From Mikania micrantha (Eukaryota; Streptophyta; Magnoliopsida; Asterales; Asteraceae): a stretch of DNA of 64,000 nucleotides. Below the pieces are notes generated by a model. That model was not told the origin of the DNA and ran no database searches. It saw only the letters and a list, made by a program, of their open reading frames with translations. Every line of letters begins with the position of its first letter. The stretch's first letter is position 1. The translations under genes and the position numbers were made by a program. Positions 56,719-64,000 of the stretch are shown here, piece after piece. The DNA lies in NCBI GenBank assembly GCA_009363875.1, contig CM018698.1:56628567-56692566 (forward strand). Reading direction: 5' to 3'.

Positions 56719-57917
56719 TGTCACACCCCCAATTTCCAACTAACGGAATCACACCGTTTGGGAGAATGACAAACCAGGATATCAGATCATTAGACATAGC
56801 GAAGACCTCTATATGAATTTCAAAACATACGTTGGTCTTTAAAACATAACATTCAGAGTTTACAAAAAGTTGCGGAAGCGTTTAAAAACCATAAACAGTT
56901 GTAAAGTAAACATTACAACCAAAGTACTTAAATATTCAAATGTTCAAATTCAAATTCAAAGTGTTTATAATGCATGAGACTCTATCTTCCTAGTCCATGC
57001 CAGCTTTAACGCGCGCCTTAGCGTCCTGAGAAAACATGCAAATCAAGTCAACACAAAGGTTGGTGCATAACACAGGTTTTAAATAATCATAGTGTTCAAA
57101 ACAGCAGTTTGAATAACAAGTTGGTAGATAACATAATCACAAATGCACAGTCATGATAGCTAGTCATATAAACTATTTACATACGTGTTCGACACCGAAG
57201 CTGACGGATTGCCATGCTATAGCATGTTTTCGCCTTGCCACTATTGTCTATCACAACAATAGTAAAAATGTGTTTGGTCAGTCAAACACCTGCGTAGATC
57301 CCATCTACCAGGTGAGGTTTGTCAAACCTAATAGATCTATTTCCAACTACCACGCTTTGCATTACAGCAAACTAAACGGTTCGAGGTGTGTAAGGACTTT
57401 CAAGTTGATATGTTTTCACATATTGTAAATAGCTAACTCATGCAAGTGATATGTATCTAAAAACAGTTTGTTGCACATGTTTTCTCCCCCAAAACAGTTT
57501 AAAATAAGAAAGGGGTCGTGTACGCACCTTTGATAATAGCAGAATGATCAAATACGTGTGAACTTGCGTAGAAATCCTCTACGAATAATCTGTGGTTTAA
57601 ACAATAACTTAAAGTTATTCGGAATGTCGTTTTGTGTTTGAAATAACATACGTGTCAACACACGTATGTTAAAGTGTTAAGAATGTGTATACGCAAATAC
57701 GTGTGACTTTGAAATCGTTTAAATAAAATCATATTTGATTTTATTTAAATAATCGTAATTATACGCGATTTCGTTTTCGGGTTAAAATATGAATTTTATC
57801 ATTCTAAAACATTCGTATTCTCGTTACGGTTCCAACGCAACTTGAACGGATCGAATCGGACTTGAAACGAAGGAGTTATGGTTAAAACATCAAAAATGAC
57901 TTAAAATCCAAAAATGG

Positions 57918-57992
57918 TGGAACCCGGGATCGAACCCGCGACTTCCCCATTCAAACCACACGCATCTAACCAGTCAAGCCCGCTAGGGTATC
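57918..57992 (-). other. tRNA-like segment within LTR 2
   Basis: On the minus strand an A-box-like TGACTGGTTAGATGCG and a B box GGTTCGATCCC are spaced as in a tRNA, ending GGGTTCCACCA. The presumed acceptor strands do not pair, so it is not a functional tRNA. It could be a SINE head or a pol III-like internal promoter. Confidence 0.45.
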
Positions 57993-59164
57993 GCGATATA
58001 CTTCTGAAATTAATTGTTTTAAATCCTAACTAGCCGGTTCTCTTTGATCATACCATAGCCGAAGCATCTAACTATCCAATTGTTCCTATTTCGAATCCGA
58101 TTGATCTTATCAACACAAGCTTATTATTCTAGACACTTAGGCGTACCTAATGATGGTTCTAATTCGATCAAAACATAATCAATAAGTTCTAATTGATCCA
58201 CAATACTCTCGGTTTTCAACCGAACCAATATTCAACTCGAAATCCTCTAATTCATGATTGTAACATCAAATTAACTTAGGATTTAGTTTAACCGCAACAT
58301 TCTGAAACTTCCTATATAGTTTAATTTGATTATAAGTCCAATTAAACAAGAAACCCCCAATTCAGTTTCCCTTTAAGAACCCTAGATTCGAAATCCACAA
58401 TTCCGAACTGTTTTGATGAAATTAATCTATCATTCACCTTGATCGATCACTTATGAAGCTTTCTATATCATTTAATTCGATTATTAACCTCTTTAAGATC
58501 AAGACCCCCAAAACCGTTTTGCTATGAACCCTAGTTACTAGAACTTTAGCAATTCGATGATGTTAAACGAATTACAGTTAGGGATAATCTTAGTCGACCC
58601 TTTTAGAGAGTTTAGGATGACTTACTAACCTGTTTTGATGAAGAATTGATATAGAACCACTTTGAGCCCTAGGTTCGGTCACCTCCAAATCGTTTTCTTC
58701 AATCCACAGTTCCTCAGATCGAATTACTGCTTGAATTCACTTCTAAGTATGCCGAATGATATGAAGGAATGTTCAATTGTGATTGTTGAACTCGAATTGT
58801 ATGGTTTTGATATTTAATACCCACGACCTTAACATTTCGAAACGGTTTTCTAGTTGATTCTATGATTTATGATTCCCCAACGTATAACAACTGTTAATGA
58901 TCATCAATATGATGATTAGTGGTCATTTAATTCCATCATAACCGATCATAGATTACTATTCGAATTCCAATTTAGTTGTTAGACCGAATTTTGACTTTTA
59001 ATGTCAAACTTGAACCTTTAAAATCAATTACAAATCTTAATCTTGTAATTAGAACAAATTGAAACTGATTTCTATTAAATCAAATCCTTTAGATATGATT
59101 TAGCTCGATTACATAATAATTCGGTTAACAAAATTGAGCCGAAAGTCCCAAATTGTCACTAATT

Positions 59165-59505
59165 TGGTCCTTTAACTCCTTGTTGGGCTAAATTAATCCC
59201 AATTGGGCCTCATTATTGCAATTGGGCCTACACTAAACTCATTGGGCCTACTTTGACCTTACTGGGCCTTCTTTGGCTTTCATTGGCCTCCCTGAGCCTT
59301 ATTGGGCCTATCTTAATTCTGTTTAGTCTAATTGGGCCTTAATGGCCTACTTTGTTTTCCTTGAGCCTAAATTAACCTCATTGGGCCTACTAGACTTTGT
59401 TGGGCCTTCATAGACTCCATTGAGCCTTACCGGGCCTTCCTTGACCTTGTTGGGCCTTCATTGGCCTTGTTAGGCCTTCATTGGCCTTGTTGGGCCTATG
59501 ATATC
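59165..59505 (-). promoter_or_regulatory. Array of GGCCCA (site II-like) words in LTR 2
   Basis: Ten exact TGGGCC hexamers (GGCCCA on the element's strand) plus many one-base variants (TTGGCCT, TGAGCCT, CGGGCC) in 340 bases, each in TTGGGCCTT-like context. They begin about 45 bases inside the LTR, so they are in U3. TGGGCC/GGCCCA is the plant site II element bound by TCP factors. Confidence 0.6.
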
Positions 59506-59550
59506 ACCATCTTCCGTTAACAAGGTTAGTGTAAAAGTCGGATTGTCACA

Positions 59551-59590
59551 TCATCCCCTTGTTGAAGGAATTTTCGTCCCGAAAATTAGT
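59551..59590 (-). other. Polypurine tract of element 2
   Basis: CAACAAGGGGATGA on the minus strand immediately before TGTGACAATCC. A second copy of the same 35-base neighbourhood is at 60130-60165. Confidence 0.65.
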
Positions 59591-59797
59591 AAGTGTTAGG
59601 AGTAGTTAGGAAACTACTTACGAGTTTAAACCGTACGTGTTAGTGTGTTTTGATCATTCTGTGTGCTTGTGTGTACTCACACACAAAGTCTAATGTTTGC
59701 AACATCACAACTCAATTGTGATCGTTCAATGTGACTGTTTGCGTGTACACTAGTTAGTTCACCTAACTGTGACTGTTTGTGTTTGATCGTACTGTGT

Positions 59798-59956
59798 TGT
59801 GTAACCTCACACATAGTGAGTGTCTGAAACTGTTTGTACTATGCAACCCCGCACATAGCAAAAATGTGTGTAATCAAGTGTAACCTCACACCTAGCGAGT
59901 GTCTGAAACTGTTTGTACTATGCAACCCCGCACATAGCAAAATGTGTGTAATCAAT
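59798..59956. repeat. Two-copy ~79-bp direct repeat beside PPT
   Basis: Each copy runs GTGTAACCTCACAC, GTGTCTGAAACTG, TACTATGCAACCCCGCACAT and ATGTGTGTAATCAA. It lies between the two polypurine-like segments in the 3' untranslated part of element 2. Confidence 0.85.
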
Positions 59957-60092
59957 CACGTATGTACTACCATAACATGTAACATATGAAATGTAGCTCA
60001 TAAAATATATATAGAATGTAACACATAAAATATATAGAATGTAATGTAGCACAAATGTTTGTAACAAAATCAATTGAATAAAATGTTTGTGC

Positions 60093-63000
60093 TTACAGTT
60101 TGAAATTTGCAGTGTTGATGTGTGAAAGCATCACGTCATCCCCTTGTTGAAGGAAATTTCGTCCCGAAATATAACGTGCGCTCTCAGTGTTATCAGTAGC
60201 TGTTTTGAATAGATGAGGATACTTCTTCATCATTTGATCTTCCCGTTCCCATGTGAATTCAGGACCACGTCTTGAATTCCATCGAACTTTGACTATCGGA
60301 ATCTTGCTTTGCTTAAGTTGTTTGACCTCCCGGTCCATGATTTCTGCCGGTTCTTCAATGAATCGTAACTGTTCATCTACTTGTATTTCTTCCAACGGTA
60401 CAATCAATGTCTCGTCAGAAAGACATTTCTTTAAGTTCGATACGTGAAAAACATCATGAACTCCACTGAGTTCATCCGGTAGTTTGAGTTGATACGCAAC
60501 CGGACCAATCCTTTTCAGAATCTCAAAAGGTCCTACGTAACGTGGACTAAGCTTTCCGCGCTTGCCGAATCGTATCACGCCTTTCCAAGGTGATACTTTT
60601 AGAAGAACTCGGTCTCCTACTTGAAATTCCAACGGTTTACGACGCTTGTCTGCATAACTCTTCTGTCGATCTCGAGCCGCTGCCATACGGTTCCGGATTT
60701 GAACAATCTTCTCTGTCGTCTCGTGCACCAATTCAGGACCTGTTATCTGACTGTCTCCAATCTCAGCCCAGCAAACTGGTGAACGACATTTGCGACCATA
60801 CAAAGCTTCAAACGGTGCTGCTTGAATACTTGTATGATAACTATTATTGTAAGAGAATTCCACCAACGGTAAATGATTCTCCCAGCTATCGCCAAAATCA
60901 ATGACACAAGCTCGTAACATATCCTCGAGCGTTTGAATCGTTCGTTCACTTTGACCGTCGGTCTGTGGATGATAAGCGGTACTCATATCCAAGCGAGTCC
61001 CCAATGACTTATGAAGAGATTTCCAAAAATTAGGATTAAACCGGGCATCCCGATCTGATATGATAGAGATTGGTACGCCATGCCGTGCTACTACTTCCTT
61101 GATGTAAATGCGAGTCAGTTTCTCCATCTTATCAGTTTCTTTGATTGCCAAGAAGTGAGCAGATTTCGTTAATCGATCAACAATTACCCATATGGTATCA
61201 CAACCACTCGGTGTACGGGGTAACTTAGTAATAAAATCCATCGAAATCTGTTCCCATTTCCACATCGGTATCTCTGGTTGTTGCAGTAAACCAGATGGCT
61301 TCTGATATTCAACTTTGACTTTCGAACAAGTCAAACATTTGCTAACATACTTAGCAATATCCGCTTTCATGTGAGGCCACCAATACAGTGCCTTCAAGTC
61401 ATGGTACATCTTGTCTGATCCCGGATGGACTGAATATCTAGACTTGTGCGCTTCGTCCATCACGAGTTCCCTTAAACCTCCATACAAAGGTATCCACATT
61501 CGGTTAATGAAATAACGAATTCCATCAGGTTTAACATTCAATTGTTCTTCCATTCCTCGTAAAGATTCCGGTACTAAGTTTTCCTTTTTCAAGGCCTCAA
61601 TCTGAGCACTGTGTACCTTGTCAGGTAAGTCGGTATGTATCGTCATCATAAGTGCACGAACCCGTCTTGCTCCCGTTGTGTCTTTTCTGCTCAGAGCGTC
61701 AGCTACTACATTAGCTTTTCCCGGGTGATACTTAATCGCACACTCATAATCGTTCAACAACTCAACCCATCGTCGTTGCCTCATATTAAGCTCCTTCTGA
61801 TCAAAGATATGCTGCAAACTCTTATGATCAGTGTAAATGGTACACTTAGTTCCATACAGATAATGCCTCCAAATTTTCAAAGCAAAAACCACTGCTCCCA
61901 ACTCCAAGTCATGAGTAGTGTAATTCTTTTCGTGCGTTCGTAGTTGTCTGGAAGCATAAGCGATCACTTTATCACGTTGCATCAACACACATCCCAATCC
62001 CTGTGCAGATGCGTCACAATACACCGCAAAGTCTTCCGTTCCTTCCGGTAAGGACAGAATCGGTGCACTGCAGAGTTTCTGTTTCAATAACTGAAATGCA
62101 GCTTCCTGTTTATCCGTCCAGTTATACTTTGTTCCCTTGTGCGTAAGAGCTGTAAGTGGTTGAGCGATCTTTGAGAAACCTTCAATGAATCGTCGATAAT
62201 AACCCGCCAAACCAAGGAATTGTCGTACTTCGGTAGGGGTCTTTGGCGCTTCCCAATTCTTAATCGCTTCAATCTTCGCTGGATCAACATGTATGCCCTT
62301 TTCATTAACTATATGACCCAGAAATTGTACTTCTCGCATCCAGAAATCGCATTTCGAGAATTTAGCGTACAATTGTTCTTGTTTCAATAGCTCTAGCAGT
62401 AATCGAAGATGTTCAGCGTGCTCCTCCTCAGACTGTGAATAGATGAGAATGTCATCAATGAAAAAAATGACAAACTTATCAAGATAAGGTTTACAAACAC
62501 GATTCATAAGATCCATGAATACAGCTGGAGCGTTTGTCAACCCAAATGGCATGACCAAGAACTCATAATGGCCATAGCGTGTCCTGAATGCTGTCTTCGG
62601 AATATCCTCCTCCTGAACTCTTAGTTGATGATAACCCGACCTGAGATCAATCTTCGAGTAGTAACTCGAACCTTGCAACTGATCGAACAGATCGTCAATC
62701 CTGGGTAACGAATACCGGTTCTTGATAGTAACCTTGTTCAATTCCCGGTAATCGATACACATACGAAAAGTCCCGTCCTTCTTCTTTACAAACAATACTG
62801 GAGCTCCCCATGGTGAAAAACTAGGTCGTATGAAACCCTTATCCAACAACTCTTGCAATTGTGTGGATAACTCTTGCATCTCTGACGGTGCAAGTCGATA
62901 AGGCGCCCTAGCTATCGGTGCTGCATCTGGTGTAAGGTCAATTCGAAATTCCACCTGTCTGATAGGCGGTAATCCCGGCAAGTCTTCTGGAAACACCTCC

Positions 63001-64000
63001 GGAAATTCACAAACTACAGGTATATCTTCAATCTTCTTCTCAACTACCGGCCTTTCAGTTATAAGTGCTATAACTGCCGTATGACCTTTACGTAGACACT
63101 TGTGTGCTTTCATACAAGATATGAGACGCAGTGGCGTACTGATCTTTTCACCTTGTACATACAGTGTCTCTCCGTTTGTAAGAGGTATACGAACAATCTT
63201 TTCATGGCATACGATTTCAGCCTGGTTTTTGGACAACCAATCCATGCCAATAACTACATCAAAACTGCCTAAGGCAATAGGCATAAGATCAATCTCTAAT
63301 GTTTGACCCATCAAATCAAGGATACATCCCTTAAAGATATTTTCCACTACTATCAACTTACCATCAGCTAATTCCACAGTGTATGGACTATCTAAGGCAG
63401 TGGGACTAACATTTAGCAACTTAGCAAGTGAACTAGATACAAAGCTCCGATCGGCACCGGTATCAAATAACATAGAGGCATAGTGATTATTTAAGAGGAA
63501 CGTACCCGTAACAATGTTGGGATCCTCCCGCGCTTGACGTCCTCCTATCACAAACGCCCTGCCTCTAGCACCATTGTTGTTGTTGTTGTTATTGTTGTTG
63601 TTGTTGTTGGTGCCATTTCCATTACCGTTGCCATTTCCATTACCATTGGCATTATTGTCCCCGCCTTTCTTGAGCTGTGGGCAATCTTTCTTAAAATGCC
63701 CCATCTTGCCGCACTCAAAACAACCCTTCTGCGCGTTGTTCTGACTGTTATTCTGGTTGTTATGGTTGTTCTGCAGCTCTCCGCGACAATCTTTAGCCGC
63801 ATGCCCAATCTTGCCACACCTCTGGCACTTAGCTCTTTCACATTGGTTACCTGCATGATGGTAACCACACTTGTTGCACTTGGGGTGCTTGCCAATATAA
63901 CCCCCCGATGATGATGATTGCTGACCACTGCTGGAATTATGATAGGACTTGTTTGAGTCCTGCTTTTTGTTCTGCTGATTTGATTGTTGGCTGTTACCCT
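60093..64000 (-). CDS. gag-pol polyprotein of Ty3 element 2, 5' end outside
   Basis: One uninterrupted frame from the window edge to a stop at 60093. Upstream of the Met at 63704 the frame stays open, so the start lies outside. Order: three zinc knuckles (one CX2CX3HX4C, two canonical CCHC ending HAAKDC and HFKKDC), an Asn/Gly-rich spacer, protease LFDTGADRSF, RT (MPFGLTNAPAVF, FIDDILIYS), RNase H (DASAQGLGCVLMQ, TDHKSLQH), integrase zinc region (HPGSDKMY, CLTCSKVK), DDE (MDFITKLP, SDRDARF, TDGQSERTIQ), and a C-terminal chromodomain-like part (VKVRWNSRRGPEFTWERED). It mediates reverse transcription and integration. Intact catalytic residues suggest a recent copy. The last 25 or so residues come from the duplicated polypurine region. 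Confidence 0.95.
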   Translation of the reverse strand, partial: GNSQQSNQQNKKQDSNKSYHNSSSGQQSSSSGGYIGKHPKCNKCGYHHAGNQCERAKCQRCGKIGHAAKDCRGELQNNHNNQNNSQNNAQKGCFECGKMGHFKKDCPQLKKGGDNNANGNGNGNGNGNGTNNNNNNNNNNNNGARGRAFVIGGRQAREDPNIVTGTFLLNNHYASMLFDTGADRSFVSSSLAKLLNVSPTALDSPYTVELADGKLIVVENIFKGCILDLMGQTLEIDLMPIALGSFDVVIGMDWLSKNQAEIVCHEKIVRIPLTNGETLYVQGEKISTPLRLISCMKAHKCLRKGHTAVIALITERPVVEKKIEDIPVVCEFPEVFPEDLPGLPPIRQVEFRIDLTPDAAPIARAPYRLAPSEMQELSTQLQELLDKGFIRPSFSPWGAPVLFVKKKDGTFRMCIDYRELNKVTIKNRYSLPRIDDLFDQLQGSSYYSKIDLRSGYHQLRVQEEDIPKTAFRTRYGHYEFLVMPFGLTNAPAVFMDLMNRVCKPYLDKFVIFFIDDILIYSQSEEEHAEHLRLLLELLKQEQLYAKFSKCDFWMREVQFLGHIVNEKGIHVDPAKIEAIKNWEAPKTPTEVRQFLGLAGYYRRFIEGFSKIAQPLTALTHKGTKYNWTDKQEAAFQLLKQKLCSAPILSLPEGTEDFAVYCDASAQGLGCVLMQRDKVIAYASRQLRTHEKNYTTHDLELGAVVFALKIWRHYLYGTKCTIYTDHKSLQHIFDQKELNMRQRRWVELLNDYECAIKYHPGKANVVADALSRKDTTGARRVRALMMTIHTDLPDKVHSAQIEALKKENLVPESLRGMEEQLNVKPDGIRYFINRMWIPLYGGLRELVMDEAHKSRYSVHPGSDKMYHDLKALYWWPHMKADIAKYVSKCLTCSKVKVEYQKPSGLLQQPEIPMWKWEQISMDFITKLPRTPSGCDTIWVIVDRLTKSAHFLAIKETDKMEKLTRIYIKEVVARHGVPISIISDRDARFNPNFWKSLHKSLGTRLDMSTAYHPQTDGQSERTIQTLEDMLRACVIDFGDSWENHLPLVEFSYNNSYHTSIQAAPFEALYGRKCRSPVCWAEIGDSQITGPELVHETTEKIVQIRNRMAAARDRQKSYADKRRKPLEFQVGDRVLLKVSPWKGVIRFGKRGKLSPRYVGPFEILKRIGPVAYQLKLPDELSGVHDVFHVSNLKKCLSDETLIVPLEEIQVDEQLRFIEEPAEIMDREVKQLKQSKIPIVKVRWNSRRGPEFTWEREDQMMKKYPHLFKTATDNTESARYISGRNFLQQGDDVMLSHINTANFKL

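Larger units (their letters stand above)
56719..59550 (-). repeat. 3' LTR of Ty3 element 2
   Basis: 2832 bp from TGTCACACCCCC to GGATTGTCACA. A TATA-like TATTAAATATC lies near 58815-58805 on the minus strand, after the site-II-like array at 59165-59500. Length fits Tekay/Del-type elements. Confidence 0.8.
56719..64000 (-). mobile_element. Ty3/gypsy element 2, nested in the LTR of element 1
   Basis: It begins with its own TGTCACACCCCC at 56719, right after ACAGC of the interrupted LTR (candidate 5-bp target duplication 56714-56718). A 2.8-kb 3' LTR is followed by a polypurine tract and gag-pol that reads open to the window edge. The 5' LTR and the second target copy are outside. Related to but clearly different from element 1, especially in the LTR. 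Confidence 0.88.

Noticed and set aside
57918..57992. Functional tRNA gene
   Set aside because: A and B boxes are present but acceptor strands do not pair and the segment is inside an LTR.

Overview
This window is repeat-dominated plant nuclear DNA. Supporting evidence: spliced genes with GT-AG introns, plant-type Ty3/gypsy and hAT/Mutator transposons, TS/Au-like SINE 3' ends, an initiator-Met-tRNA primer binding site and very AT-rich spacers. A large-genome eudicot is likely. The repeat flavour (2-3 kb LTR chromoviruses, word-repeat hAT derivatives) suggests Asteraceae, but that is an impression, not a demonstration.

Host genes are confined to the first 11 kb. One is convincing: a five-exon Nudix hydrolase on the minus strand (8017-10701, 163 residues, intact Nudix box, TATA box upstream). 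Two weaker minus-strand pieces lie at 347-1001 (three phase-compatible exons) and 1545-1812 (a 3'-terminal exon pair with a poly(A) signal); I do not recognise either product.

11-31 kb has no gene I can support. It is AT-rich spacer carrying SINEs (15183-15453 with an 18-bp target duplication), a solo LTR (28231-28747, 5-bp duplication), hAT-like and Mutator-like miniature elements with exact 8-9 bp duplications, Helitron-like 3' termini, and fold-back elements set in (TA)n microsatellites.

31302-36150 is a 4.85-kb Mutator-like element with an exact 9-bp target duplication. It holds a decayed MURA/FAR1-type transposase and, on the same strand, a frameshifted Athila-ORF1-like gene. Just downstream a Ty3 gag fragment is split by SINEs, one of them nested beside another.

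38-43.5 kb holds more word-repeat hAT derivatives and fold-back elements. From 43.5 kb to the right edge the window is one stack of insertions: a deleted TTF/ZMYM-type hAT (plus strand) is broken by a RICESLEEPER-like hAT, which appears broken by Ty3 element 1 (gag-pol with two in-frame TGA stops and frameshifts). The 5' LTR of element 1 is in turn broken at 56718/56719 by Ty3 element 2, whose gag-pol reading frame is intact to the window edge. Insertion order and decay agree: the outer layers are older and more damaged.
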